Part shown: piece by piece, positions 22,885-31,690 of the stretch
How positions within the stretch are numbered: position 1 is the stretch's first letter
Layout: every line of letters starts with the position of its first letter
Origin: an uncultured Prevotellaceae bacterium
GTDB lineage: Bacteria; Bacteroidota; Bacteroidia; Bacteroidales; Bacteroidaceae
Length of the DNA: 33,406 nucleotides
Direction: 5' to 3'
Assembly: GCA_937877625.1 (NCBI GenBank)
Contig: CALFJG010000041.1
Span: 1-33,406 of the forward strand
Notes under the pieces: generated by a model
Database searches by the model: none
What the model saw: only the letters and a program-made list of their open reading frames with translations
Told to the model about the DNA's origin: nothing
Made by a program: the position numbers and the translations under genes

Positions 22885-24381
22885 ATGTCCGACCGCCTTT
22901 TCATCTTTGATACCACATTACGCGACGGCGAACAAGTGCCTGGTTGCCAACTCAACACCGTGGAAAAAATCCAAGTGGCCAAACAACTTGAGAAACTCGG
23001 CGTAGATGTCATAGAAGCCGGTTTCCCCATCAGCTCGCCCGGCGACTTCCAGAGCGTCATAGAGATTTCCAAAGCCGTTACGTGGCCTACCATCTGCGCC
23101 TTAACGCGTGCCGTGGAGAAAGATATTGACTGTGCAGCCGAAGCCTTGCAATATGCCAAACACAAACGCATCCATACAGGCATTGGCACGAGCGACTCGC
23201 ACATCAAGTACAAATTCAACTCCACACGTGAAGCCATCATAGAACGCGCCGTGGCAGCCGTGAAATACGCTAAGCACTTTGTGGAAGACGTAGAGTTCTA
23301 CGCCGAAGACGCGGGGCGCACCGACAACGAGTACCTCGCCCGTGTGGTAGAAGCCGTGATAAAAGCCGGTGCCACGGTAGTAAATATCCCCGACACTACA
23401 GGCTACTGCCTCCCCTCGGAATACGGTGCTAAGATAAAATACCTAATGGAGCACGTGGACGGCATCCACAACGCCGTAATCTCTACCCACTGCCACAACG
23501 ACCTGGGTATGGCCACGGCGTGCACACTTGAGGGCGTACTCAACGGAGCGCGCCAGGTGGAGGTAACCATCAATGGCATCGGCGAGCGCGCCGGCAACAC
23601 CAGCGAAGAGGAAATAGCAATGATACTCAAGTGCCACGCACACCTCGGTATAGAGACCAACATCAACACACAACGCATAGCCGCCACCAGCCGTCTTATC
23701 AGTTCGCTGATGAATATGCCCGTGCAGCCCAACAAAGCCATCGTCGGGCGCAACGCCTTTGCCCACAGTAGCGGCATACACCAGGACGGCGTGCTGAAAA
23801 ATGTGCAGACATACGAAATCATAGACCCCAAGGACATAGGCATTGACGACAACGCCATTATTCTCACCGCTCGCAGCGGACACGCCGCACTGAAACACCG
23901 TCTTGAGGTACACGGCATAGAACTCGACGATGAACGCCTTGATAAGGTGTATGAGGAATTCCTGCGCTTAGCCGATAAGAAAAAAGAAGTTACCGACGAC
24001 GATATCTTGATGCTCGCCGGTGCCGACCGCGCCGAGAGCCGCGCTATAAAGGTTATCAACCTACAGGTCACTGGCGGCGTTGGCATACGCCCTGTTGCCG
24101 CTATCACACTCGACATCGCAGGCGAACGATTTAGTGCCGCAGCCGAGGGCAACGGCCCCGTGGACGCTGCTATCAACGCCCTCAAACAAATTATTCGCCG
24201 CAAAATGACACTTAAAGAATTTACCATACAAGCCATCAACCGAGGCTCCGACGACGTTGGCAAAGTACACATGCAAGTGGAGTACGACGGACACCTCTAC
24301 TACGGGTTTGGTGCCTCCACCGACATCATCGCAGCCAGCGTGGAAGCCTACGTGGACTGTATTAACAAATTCAGGAAATAA
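22885..24381 (+). CDS. leuA: 2-isopropylmalate synthase
   Basis: Catalyses the first committed step of leucine synthesis, joining acetyl-CoA and 2-oxoisovalerate. The 498 residues have the HMGL-like barrel (FDTTLRDGEQVPG near residue 8; metal-binding STHCHNDLGMATA; GNTSEEEIAM) and a C-terminal LeuA dimerisation/leucine-feedback domain (about 370-498, beginning near the AGADRAESRAIK segment). The protein starts MSDRLFIFDTTL. leuB, leuC and leuD are not next to it; instead a DNA methyltransferase starts 6 nt after its stop. That could mean a horizontally acquired R-M pair was inserted behind leuA. Confidence 0.93.
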   Translation: MSDRLFIFDTTLRDGEQVPGCQLNTVEKIQVAKQLEKLGVDVIEAGFPISSPGDFQSVIEISKAVTWPTICALTRAVEKDIDCAAEALQYAKHKRIHTGIGTSDSHIKYKFNSTREAIIERAVAAVKYAKHFVEDVEFYAEDAGRTDNEYLARVVEAVIKAGATVVNIPDTTGYCLPSEYGAKIKYLMEHVDGIHNAVISTHCHNDLGMATACTLEGVLNGARQVEVTINGIGERAGNTSEEEIAMILKCHAHLGIETNINTQRIAATSRLISSLMNMPVQPNKAIVGRNAFAHSSGIHQDGVLKNVQTYEIIDPKDIGIDDNAIILTARSGHAALKHRLEVHGIELDDERLDKVYEEFLRLADKKKEVTDDDILMLAGADRAESRAIKVINLQVTGGVGIRPVAAITLDIAGERFSAAAEGNGPVDAAINALKQIIRRKMTLKEFTIQAINRGSDDVGKVHMQVEYDGHLYYGFGASTDIIAASVEAYVDCINKFRK

Positions 24382-24387
24382 AAGCTT

Positions 24388-25179
24388 GTGACACCAACTC
24401 ATAGCATATACAACAAAGAGTTTGCACATAAAAACGTCTCGCTCCTATTAGCAAACTGCCTAAAAAACGACCTTTTCCACGAAGAGTTTGCAGACCTTAT
24501 TGTCACTTCTCCTCCCTACAACGTGGGTATAGCATACAACTCCAACAACGATGAGCTTTGCTACGACGACTATCTCGCCTTTTCTAAAAAATGGATGGCA
24601 AATTGCTATACTTGGAGCAAGCAACAAGCACGCCTCTGCCTTAATATTCCCTTAGACAAAAACAAAGGAGGCAATCGTGCCGTAGGTGCCGACCTCACAC
24701 GTATCGCACAAGAAGTGGGATGGAAATATAAAAGCACCATTATTTGGAACGAGGGCAACATTTCGCGCCGTACGGCTTGGGGCAGTTGGAAATCAGCCTC
24801 TGCACCCGTAGTCATCGCACCGGTGGAACTTATCGTAGTACTTTACAAAGGCGAATGGAAAAAAACCAATGGTAGCCGCATTTCAGACATCACCGCCGAT
24901 GAGTTTAAAGAATGGACACAGGGAGTATGGTGCTTTAACGGCGAGAGTAAAAAACGTGTAGGCCACCCTGCACCTTTTCCTAAAGAACTTCCCTATCGTT
25001 GCATTAAACTGTTTAGCTATGTCGGCGACGTTGTTCTTGATCCCTTTGCAGGAAGTGGCACAACACTCATTGTAGCCCAAAACACCAAGCGGCGTTCCAT
25101 CGGAATTGAGATAGATACGAACTACTTTGAATTAGCCAAACAGAGGATTTTAGAAGAAACAGGTTCTTTATTTCCATAA
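24388..25179 (+). CDS. DNA methyltransferase of a type II-like R-M pair
   Basis: A 263-residue SAM-dependent amino-methyltransferase with beta-class motif order. Catalytic motif IV TSPPY is at 40-44 and SAM-binding motif I, DPFAGSGTT, at 218-226, with a long specificity region between. TSPPY fits N4-cytosine or N6-adenine methylation; the base and recognition site cannot be read from sequence. The start is GTG at 24388, 6 nt after leuA; no better ATG is seen. It is followed by an HNH nuclease gene after 10 nt. The pair's AT-richer composition compared with leuA suggests transfer. Confidence 0.9.
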   Translation: MTPTHSIYNKEFAHKNVSLLLANCLKNDLFHEEFADLIVTSPPYNVGIAYNSNNDELCYDDYLAFSKKWMANCYTWSKQQARLCLNIPLDKNKGGNRAVGADLTRIAQEVGWKYKSTIIWNEGNISRRTAWGSWKSASAPVVIAPVELIVVLYKGEWKKTNGSRISDITADEFKEWTQGVWCFNGESKKRVGHPAPFPKELPYRCIKLFSYVGDVVLDPFAGSGTTLIVAQNTKRRSIGIEIDTNYFELAKQRILEETGSLFP

Positions 25180-25189
25180 TCACTTTGAA

Positions 25190-25774
25190 ATGATGAAAAA
25201 AGACACACAACTGGATTTGATAAAAGAATACTTCTTAAAACATCCTAAAAAAGAAATACATCACCCCGAAGTCGTTGATTGGGTTGCGCGTGTGTGGAAA
25301 CGAAGAACTGGCAAAGTTTTTCGCGACCCCGACCGAGCCATTCGTACATTAGCACAGCAAGGATTTCTCATCAAAATAAAGAAAGGCGTTTATAAATATG
25401 ACCCTGACTATATCACACACCACGATTTGGAAGATTTTACCGCAGCCCAAAAGAAAGAAATTCTAGAGCGCGATGGCTATCGCTGCGTTGTTTGTGGCAG
25501 AGGCATAAAAGACGGCGTAGAACTACACATAGACCACATTAAACCGAAATATCTTGGCGGGAAAGCAACAATTGAAAATGGACAAGTGCTATGCGCTCAA
25601 CATAATTTCATAAAGAAAAATACAGGACAAACAACTACGGGCAAGAAGCTATTCGTCAACCTTTATAACTTAGCAAAGAAGAATGGAGACGATGACCTTA
25701 TGAATTTCTGCGCTGCAGTTTTAGAGGTTTTTGAACGATATAATATGAATGGACATATAGAGTGGAAGAAATAG
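25190..25774 (+). CDS. HNH endonuclease (probable partner restriction enzyme)
   Basis: A 194-residue protein with a winged-helix-like N-terminal part (DQ...IRTLAQQGFLIKIKKGVYKY, about 1-75) followed by an HNH/beta-beta-alpha-metal nuclease domain: C99xxC102, H113 and HIDH (113-116), N130, C135 and H138, matching the DH..N..C..HN pattern. Two adjacent ATGs (25190 and 25193) could start it. It directly follows the methyltransferase and is probably coupled with it. The HNH restriction enzyme assignment is from context plus motif. AT content is clearly above that of leuA, consistent with transfer. Confidence 0.85.
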   Translation: MMKKDTQLDLIKEYFLKHPKKEIHHPEVVDWVARVWKRRTGKVFRDPDRAIRTLAQQGFLIKIKKGVYKYDPDYITHHDLEDFTAAQKKEILERDGYRCVVCGRGIKDGVELHIDHIKPKYLGGKATIENGQVLCAQHNFIKKNTGQTTTGKKLFVNLYNLAKKNGDDDLMNFCAAVLEVFERYNMNGHIEWKK

Positions 25775-25795
25775 GTTAAAACGCTATTAACAACT

Positions 25796-26080
25796 ATGTC
25801 TCTTTATCCTAAATGGCTTTTAGCACTATCGGGTACAAACTTGCTTAGTTTGTTGCTCTCAGTACTCTTCCTGTTTGGCGGGGTTCAACCTTTTGGTGCG
25901 GCAGAAAACGAGGCGGAAAGACTCCTATATTATATAGGTACACAATTGTTTTGGCTCCTTCCCATTGCAAGCTTTTTTGGAGCCTTGCGTGTCCACGACA
26001 ACGAACATCCCGTGTGGGCAGCACTTATTGCAATAGGAGGAATTGTGGTGATGATGGTAGGAGTACTCTTGCTGTTATAA
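25796..26080 (+). CDS. Small three-helix membrane protein (unknown)
   Basis: A 94-residue hydrophobic protein with three predicted membrane segments (about 7-29, 45-63 and 72-94) and little soluble loop. No family recognised. It starts 21 nt after the HNH gene and ends 22 nt before the convergent recF stop, so it may be the last gene of the R-M transcript. A link to restriction is only positional. Confidence 0.6.
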   Translation: MSLYPKWLLALSGTNLLSLLLSVLFLFGGVQPFGAAENEAERLLYYIGTQLFWLLPIASFFGALRVHDNEHPVWAALIAIGGIVVMMVGVLLLL

Positions 26081-26102
26081 TTCCCCCTCCCCCAAGAACA
26101 CA

Positions 26103-27203
26103 CTACAACGAAAACTCCCCGCCGCTAACATGAAAATGACGATAGTCGCCCGAAAGGCTGGAGAGGATTTTGTCCACGTGGCTGCGGTCGGTATCGGTGA
26201 TAAACACCTGCCCCGGCATACCGCCCGAGACATAGCGCACAATACGCGACACACGTTCGGTGTCCAACTTATCAAAGATGTCATCGAGCAACAACAGCGG
26301 CACACGCCGCTCACCTTTGGTACGTAGGAAATCGTATTGCGCCAGTTTCAGCGCAATAAAAAACGTCTTCGTCTGACCTTGGCTACCCTCGTGGCGCACG
26401 GGAAAGCCACCGATGGTAAACGCGAGGTCGTCACGATGAGGGCCGTGGAGTGTATGCCCGACTATGCGTTCTTTCGTGCGATAGGCGGCCAACAAGTCCA
26501 AGAGTTCTCCACGCTCGCTGTGTGAGGCATAAGATATGGCAGGCATCTCGGCAACATCAGAGCAGAGCGTGCGATAAATGTTTTCGAAGAAAGGAGTAAA
26601 AGCCTCTACAAAACTGCGACGTGCCGCATAAATCACCGCAGCGTCCACCGACATCATTTCTTCCAACACCGCCATCACCTCGGCATCGGGCTCAGCATCG
26701 TCGCGCAACAAAGCATTGCGTTGCCTCAAGGTGCGCTCATAACGCATCACCGCAGATAGATAAGTAGCATCGTATTGCGAGATAACACCATTCATCAAAC
26801 GACGACGCGCCTCGCTAATACCCGTAATGAGTTCTTGATCGTGTGGAGAAATCATCACAAGAGGCACCACACCCACGTGGTCGGCCAAGCGCTGGTATTC
26901 CTTACCATTGCGGCGCACACGCTTGCGCTGTCCACGATGGGCGGCACACGAAATTGTCTCCTCTGTGCCACTATCGCTGCTGTACACGCCAGAAATCATA
27001 AAAGCATCCTCCCCGTGGCGTATGTTGAGCGCATCGGTAGCACCGCCGCAACTTTTGCAAAACGAAAGGAAATATACAGCATCAAGCAGATTTGTCTTGC
27101 CCTGCGCATTGGCTCCTGTGAGACAGTTCACACCATCGGAGAAGTCAAGCTCAGCCTCAGCAATGTTACGATAATTATATACAGAGAGATGATGCAGTAT
27201 CAT
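26103..27203 (-). CDS. recF: DNA replication and repair protein RecF
   Basis: SMC-like ATPase that loads RecA at gaps with RecO and RecR. The 366-residue protein opens MILHHLSVYNYRNIAEAELDF. It has Walker A GANAQGKT at 30-37, a signature-like region, and Walker B VPLLLLDDIFDKLD near the C-terminus, followed by the family's QVFITDTD strand. Start ATG at 27203 lies 25 bp past a -7 box at 27228-27235. It converges on the small membrane protein gene and diverges from the TPR gene. Confidence 0.95.
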   Translation of the reverse strand: MILHHLSVYNYRNIAEAELDFSDGVNCLTGANAQGKTNLLDAVYFLSFCKSCGGATDALNIRHGEDAFMISGVYSSDSGTEETISCAAHRGQRKRVRRNGKEYQRLADHVGVVPLVMISPHDQELITGISEARRRLMNGVISQYDATYLSAVMRYERTLRQRNALLRDDAEPDAEVMAVLEEMMSVDAAVIYAARRSFVEAFTPFFENIYRTLCSDVAEMPAISYASHSERGELLDLLAAYRTKERIVGHTLHGPHRDDLAFTIGGFPVRHEGSQGQTKTFFIALKLAQYDFLRTKGERRVPLLLLDDIFDKLDTERVSRIVRYVSGGMPGQVFITDTDRSHVDKILSSLSGDYRHFHVSGGEFSL

Positions 27204-27204
27204 T

Positions 27205-27237
27205 GCTATTTTTGCGTTTTATCACTGCAAAAATAGC
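27205..27237. promoter_or_regulatory. Mirrored -7 boxes in an 11-bp inverted repeat (recF promoter)
   Basis: gctatttttgc at 27205-27215 and its complement at 27227-27237 form an inverted repeat with an 11-nt spacer. Each arm carries TATTTTTG, pointing outward in both directions: minus-strand box 27228-27235 serves recF, and plus-strand box 27207-27214 points toward the TPR gene. It could be a bidirectional promoter or a regulator-binding palindrome overlapping the recF promoter. Confidence 0.55.
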
Positions 27238-27309
27238 AAAACACAGCGCAACAAATACCCGCTTTTGTAAAAAAAGAAAAGAAAGAAGCCACAATCTACA
27301 AGATTATTC

Positions 27310-27317
27310 TACTTTTG
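27310..27317 (+). promoter_or_regulatory. Bacteroidetes -7 box, TPR gene
   Basis: TACTTTTG, an exact TAnnTTTG match, lies 78 bp before the ATG at 27396. Confidence 0.6.
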
Positions 27318-27395
27318 TGCGCTTTAATACACGACAACACACACGAAGCCGCACGCTTCGCACTCAAAGAAACTTAAAAAACACCCCATACCATT

Positions 27396-28103
27396 ATGGC
27401 TTCCAAAAAGCAAACACCCGCTGCAGCCTCCAGCACCGCCATTCCTCAGGCAGAGGCTTTCTTCAAGAAAAACAAAAAGGCTATCATCGCTTGTGTGGCC
27501 GTAGTAGTCGTATTGGTAGGCGGCTTCTTCGCCTACAAGTATCTCTATCAACAACCACGCGAGGAGAAGGCACAAGCCCTGCTCGCCCAAGGCCAAGCAC
27601 TTGCTGCACAGCAGAAATACGACGAGGCCCTCAAGGGCGAAGGCAAGTTCCCCGGATTTCTGAAACTCATCAGCAACTACAGCGGCACCGATGCTGCAAA
27701 CGTCGCTAAAGCGCAAGCGGGCTTCTGCTATGCTCAACAGGGCAAATACAAAGAAGCCGTGGCACAACTCGAAAGTTTCTCCCCCGCTTCCGACAACTCT
27801 CTCTCTCCTGCCGCCCTCGGTGCTTTAGCTAATGCCTACGCCGGCATAGGCCAGATAGATAAAGCCGTAGCTACCTATGAAGATGCCGCAGAACGTGCCG
27901 ACAACGAAATACTCAGCCCTCTTTTCCTCGTCAAGGCCGGCGAGCTCCTCGAAACACAGAAGAAATACACCGAGGCTGTGAGCCTCTATAAGCGCGTAAA
28001 AGAAAACTACCCCCGTTGCCAATATAGCGTAGCACAGCAACAGCAAGACGGCTCTGTAGGTGCCGCTATGATCGACGTTTTCATTGAGCGCGCCACACGC
28101 TAA
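27396..28103 (+). CDS. Membrane-anchored tetratricopeptide repeat protein
   Basis: A 235-residue protein with a short cytoplasmic N-terminus, one transmembrane helix (IIACVAVVVVLVGGFFAY, about 28-47) and a TPR-rich periplasmic part (for example FCYAQQGKYKEAVAQLESF, AYAGIGQIDKAVATYEDA, ETQKKYTEAVSLYKRV). This resembles YfgM-type anchored TPR proteins that act as periplasmic scaffolds; no catalytic site. It sits between recF and ribH, an arrangement I recall from Bacteroides. Probably cotranscribed with ribH (37-nt gap). Confidence 0.88.
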   Translation: MASKKQTPAAASSTAIPQAEAFFKKNKKAIIACVAVVVVLVGGFFAYKYLYQQPREEKAQALLAQGQALAAQQKYDEALKGEGKFPGFLKLISNYSGTDAANVAKAQAGFCYAQQGKYKEAVAQLESFSPASDNSLSPAALGALANAYAGIGQIDKAVATYEDAAERADNEILSPLFLVKAGELLETQKKYTEAVSLYKRVKENYPRCQYSVAQQQQDGSVGAAMIDVFIERATR

Positions 28104-28140
28104 AAGTCTAAGACAGCTATAAATACATAGAAAAATACTT

Positions 28141-28626
28141 ATGTCCTCAAAAGGATTTAAAGAAACTTCCGTCCCCGCACACGACGTGCAGGGACGGAAG
28201 TTTGCTCTGGTCTATACCGACTGGAACAGCGACATCACAGAACGCCTCGCCATAAGTTGCCGCGACACACTATTAAGGAATGGCGTAGCAGAACACAACA
28301 TCACGCAAACAACCGTTCCCGGTGCTTTTGAACTCATCTACGCCAGCCAACGCTTAATGAACAGCGGCTCGTTCGATGCCGTGATAGCTATCGGCTGCGT
28401 GGTGCGCGGTGGTACGCCCCATTTCGACTATATCTGCCAAGGTGTCACCCAAGGCATCGCTATGCTCAACACCACAGGCAACACCCCCGTCGTTTTCGGT
28501 ATCCTCACCGTGAACTCCTACGAACAGGCACTCGCCCGCTGCGGTGGCGAAGAGGGCGACAAAGGACACGAATTTGCCCTCACAGCCATAAAAATGGCCG
28601 CTTTTTCTTGCCCGATGGCAAAATAA
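28141..28626 (+). CDS. ribH: 6,7-dimethyl-8-ribityllumazine synthase
   Basis: Penultimate enzyme of riboflavin synthesis, forming lumazine from the diaminopyrimidine and dihydroxybutanone phosphate. The 161-residue protein has the family blocks FALVYTDWNSDI (substrate pocket), VPGAFEL, AVIAIGCVVRGGTPHFDYIC with the catalytic His in TPHFD, and VVFGILTVNSYEQAL. It assembles into a hollow capsid-like shell in most bacteria. It follows the TPR gene and ends 5 nt before the promoter of the tRNA-Tyr gene. Confidence 0.95.
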   Translation: MSSKGFKETSVPAHDVQGRKFALVYTDWNSDITERLAISCRDTLLRNGVAEHNITQTTVPGAFELIYASQRLMNSGSFDAVIAIGCVVRGGTPHFDYICQGVTQGIAMLNTTGNTPVVFGILTVNSYEQALARCGGEEGDKGHEFALTAIKMAAFSCPMAK

Positions 28627-28630
28627 CACC

Positions 28631-28638
28631 TACTTTTG
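28631..28638 (+). promoter_or_regulatory. Bacteroidetes -7 box, tRNA-Tyr gene
   Basis: TACTTTTG starts 5 nt past the ribH stop and 103 bp before the tRNA, so the primary transcript carries a leader of about 90 nt that includes the dispersed repeat. Confidence 0.55.
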
Positions 28639-28668
28639 CAGCGCAAAACGGCTCGTTTGCGTCGAGAT

Positions 28669-28714
28669 AGAAGAGCGAAGCGTACTTCAGCTTTGCCTTA
28701 GCGAGCAAAAAGTC
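28669..28714 (+). repeat. Dispersed intergenic repeat, copy 2
   Basis: Holds agaagagcgaagcg, then ttcag, then tgccttagcgagcaaaaagtc, the same block series as the minus strand at 3992-4044. It lies within the leader of the tRNA-Tyr transcript. Possible roles are a dispersed mobile repeat or a shared leader element. Confidence 0.45.
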
Positions 28715-28733
28715 TATTGAAAAGAAAAAATAA

Positions 28734-28816
28734 GGGCAAATACCAGAGTGGACAAATGGGGCAGACTGTAAATCTGCTGGCTTTCGCCTTCGGTGGTTCG
28801 AATCCATCTTTGCCCA
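28734..28816 (+). tRNA. tRNA-Tyr (anticodon GTA)
   Basis: A class II tRNA of 83 nt. The acceptor stem pairs gggcaaa (28734-28740) with tttgccc (28809-28815), followed by discriminator A. The anticodon arm is gcaga-ctGTAaa-tctgc with GTA at 28768-28770. The T arm ggtgg-ttcgaat-ccatc follows a long variable arm rich in ctttcgcc. CCA is not encoded. A terminator follows 11 nt later. Confidence 0.95.
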
Positions 28817-28826
28817 CAACAACGTA

Positions 28827-28862
28827 AGTCGCTGGTTCTTTCACGACCGGCGGCTTTTTTTT
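28827..28862 (+). terminator. Intrinsic terminator after tRNA-Tyr
   Basis: A 10-bp stem (28827-28836 with 28846-28855, two G-U pairs) is followed by a T8 run. It ends the tRNA transcript. Confidence 0.85.
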
Positions 28863-29083
28863 GTAGCAACCCCATTATTCGGGTCTGTCCGAAAAAGCGG
28901 GACTATACGCTGACCCCGAAAAGCCAGTTGCAAGACTTGCTTCCCCAACCTCTCCCTCCCGGCATTTTCTAAAACCACACAAAACGCTAAAATAAAACAT
29001 CAAAAACACGCCCCTCTCGAGAGCTATCGCTATGCAAAAACCACTTTATTAGAGCAAACACTTGGTATAAAATCAAAAAAATG

Positions 29084-29091
29084 TACTTTTG
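29084..29091 (+). promoter_or_regulatory. Bacteroidetes -7 box, export operon
   Basis: TACTTTTG with a TTGG 20 bp upstream (29063) as a probable -33 element. The leader from here to the ATG at 29186 is about 90 nt with a small cgga-ata-tccg hairpin. The remaining gap, 28863-29083, shows no gene, invertible-repeat promoter or UpxY-type regulator. Confidence 0.6.
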
Positions 29092-29185
29092 CCCGAAATT
29101 GGAGACGGAATATCCGCCAAGGAAATAATAAAGAGAGCGATTTCTTCGTTAAATATCTTAAAGAAGCAAAAAACAAAACATTTAT

Positions 29186-31654
29186 ATGGTTGCTACTGAA
29201 CAGAAAGAACTACAGCAAAACCAAGCAGAAACCTTAGGAAACGAAAAGCGAACTATGGGCATAGACTTTCAGCAATTGCTTGAAAAGTCTATTGACGGTT
29301 GGTATTGGATAGTGCTTTGCGCTGCATTAGCCCTCGGCATCGCATATCTGTATCTTAGAAAAACCCCCGACGTTTACCAAGTACAATCCTCCATTCTTAT
29401 TAAGGACGAGAGCAACGATGTGTTCAAAGACCAAGGTGCCCTTAACAGCCGCTCATCGTTTAGCAGCGTCTTCTCTATGGCCAACAACTTCAGCACCGAG
29501 ATGGACATTATCGCCTCGCGCACGCTGATACGAAAAGTAGTGGAGAAAAACGACCTCTATATCACCCAACGTCGCACAGACACCTATTGCCCGCGCGACC
29601 TCTACCACGACTCCCCCATCAAAATATGGATGACACCCACCGAGGCCGAGTGCTTAGAGCGAATGAACCTGCGCATCAACCTCAATGTCAACGGCTCGCT
29701 TGATATCACCACACGCCCAAAAGGGGCAAAAGACGATGTCACCAAGCACTATACCAAACTCCCCGTGATGTTCCCAACCCATGCCGGCATCATCAGCATC
29801 ACACGCGTGGACAGCATACCTATCAAAGAGAACATAGAAATCACCGCCAATATCACTGCCCCCACACTTATGGCAGGATCATATAAGCGGCGGCTCGGCG
29901 TGGTACAGACCAACAAAGAGTCTTTCATCACCTCCATCACGCTCAACGACACACGCCCCGAGCGAGCCATCATGTTTATCAATGCCCTCGTAGAAGCCTA
30001 CAACGCCGACGCCAACGAAGACAAGAACCAGATTGCCGAGCGAACCGCTGAGTTCATCAACAACCGCATTGTACTTATCTCCAGCGAACTCGGCAACACG
30101 GAGAGTACACTTGCCGAGTTTAAGCAACAAGCCGGACTCACCGACCTCAAGAGCGATGCCGCACGTGCCTTGCAGGGACGCAGCGAATACGAGAAAGCCC
30201 TCGCACAAAACGAGACACGCCTTAACCTCATACAGTCCCTCCACAGCTACGTCAAGGAAAACATCCGCAAGAACGACGTGTTTCCCACCAGCATCGGCAT
30301 TGACAACGACAACGGCCTGGCGAGTATGATAAACGAATACAACAAAGCCGTTATTGAGCGCAATCGCCTGGCACGCACCAGCAGCGACCACAACCCCGTC
30401 ATCGCCAACGCCGATGTGCAGCTACAGCAAATGCGCGACAACATAGAAACCACGCTGGCCAGCCTCGAAGACGGCGCACGCATCGCCAAGACAAAACTCG
30501 AAGAAGAACTCGGCAACTTTATGGGTACCATAGAGCGTACACCAGAGGATGAGAAGCAATATCTCTCCATCACCCGCCAACGCGACTTCCAGTCGCAGCT
30601 CTATCTGCTCCTGTTGCAGAAACGTGAAGAAAACGCCATAAAACTCGCTGCCACAGCTAATAACGGACGCATCATCGAAGAGCCCGAAGCAGTCAGCATA
30701 GTAGCCCCGCGCCGTGCCGTCACAATGCTTATTGCACTGATTATCGGACTGGCCATACCTATTGGCATCTTCTACCTACTGCTGCTGCTCGCTGTGAAAG
30801 TATCAGGCCGTGCCGACATCAAACACATCACCGACCTGCCCGTCATTGGCGACATTCCTTATAACAAGAGCAGCAAGAAAAAGCGTGCCATCGTTGTGCA
30901 GGAGAACAAAAACAACCTTATGGACGAAGCCTTCCGAAGCCTTCGCACCAACATACAGTTTATGCTACGCGGCGACAAGGGCAAAGTCATTATGTTCACC
31001 TCTGCCATCAGCGGCGAGGGAAAGAGCACCATTGCCGGCAACTTGGCTGCAAGCTACGCCTTCCTCGGCAAGCGCGTCGTTATCATTGGCCTCGACATAC
31101 GCAAACCCGGACTCAACAAGGTATTCAATATCAGCACTCACCTCGGAGGTATTTCCCAATACCTTGCCGACCCCGAGGGGCAAGACCTTATGGCACTGGT
31201 GCAGCAGAGCGATGTGTCGCCCAACCTATATATACTGCCCGGCGGCGTAGTACCACCCAACCCCACCGAACTCCTCTCGCAGCAAGCACTCGACGAAGCC
31301 ATCAACAAACTAAAGAAAGAATTCGACATCGTCATACTCGACACCGCACCCGTCGGAATGGTCAGCGACTCACAGGTTATCTCCCGAGTAGCAGATATGG
31401 CCATTGTCGTAGTGCGCCAAAACTTCTCATACAAGTCATCGCTCTATCTCATCGACGATATGTCACGCGACAAGATGCTGCCTAATGTAGGCCTCGTACT
31501 CAACGCCGTCAACATAGAGAAACGCCGTGGATACGGCTACGGATACGGACGTGGATATGGATATGGCCATGGTTACGGGTATGGATACGGATACGGACAA
31601 AACGAGGAAAAGAAGAAGAAAGGCTTCCTCAGCCGATTTAAGAGCCTCTTCTAA
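29186..31654 (+). CDS. Polysaccharide-export tyrosine autokinase (BY-kinase, Wzc-like)
   Basis: Inner-membrane co-polymerase/kinase that controls polymer length and export, 822 residues. It has a Wzz domain with a first membrane helix near residues 35-58, a long periplasmic coiled coil (about 60-510), and a second helix near 514-540. The cytoplasmic BY-kinase domain has Walker A SGEGKST (about 608-614), Walker A' LDIRKPG (about 636) and Walker B VILDTAP (about 716). The C-terminus has nine Tyr in an alternating GY run (about 784-808), the expected autophosphorylation cluster, then a basic tail. The Wza-like gene follows after 36 nt. Confidence 0.95.
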   Translation: MVATEQKELQQNQAETLGNEKRTMGIDFQQLLEKSIDGWYWIVLCAALALGIAYLYLRKTPDVYQVQSSILIKDESNDVFKDQGALNSRSSFSSVFSMANNFSTEMDIIASRTLIRKVVEKNDLYITQRRTDTYCPRDLYHDSPIKIWMTPTEAECLERMNLRINLNVNGSLDITTRPKGAKDDVTKHYTKLPVMFPTHAGIISITRVDSIPIKENIEITANITAPTLMAGSYKRRLGVVQTNKESFITSITLNDTRPERAIMFINALVEAYNADANEDKNQIAERTAEFINNRIVLISSELGNTESTLAEFKQQAGLTDLKSDAARALQGRSEYEKALAQNETRLNLIQSLHSYVKENIRKNDVFPTSIGIDNDNGLASMINEYNKAVIERNRLARTSSDHNPVIANADVQLQQMRDNIETTLASLEDGARIAKTKLEEELGNFMGTIERTPEDEKQYLSITRQRDFQSQLYLLLLQKREENAIKLAATANNGRIIEEPEAVSIVAPRRAVTMLIALIIGLAIPIGIFYLLLLLAVKVSGRADIKHITDLPVIGDIPYNKSSKKKRAIVVQENKNNLMDEAFRSLRTNIQFMLRGDKGKVIMFTSAISGEGKSTIAGNLAASYAFLGKRVVIIGLDIRKPGLNKVFNISTHLGGISQYLADPEGQDLMALVQQSDVSPNLYILPGGVVPPNPTELLSQQALDEAINKLKKEFDIVILDTAPVGMVSDSQVISRVADMAIVVVRQNFSYKSSLYLIDDMSRDKMLPNVGLVLNAVNIEKRRGYGYGYGRGYGYGHGYGYGYGYGQNEEKKKKGFLSRFKSLF

Positions 31655-31690
31655 ATCCCATACACAAACCCTACTCTCCCTAAAAGAAAA

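Noticed and set aside
28863..29185. Invertible promoter as in Bacteroides capsule loci
   Set aside because: No pair of inverted repeats flanks the -7 box, and no recombinase or UpxY-like gene is nearby.
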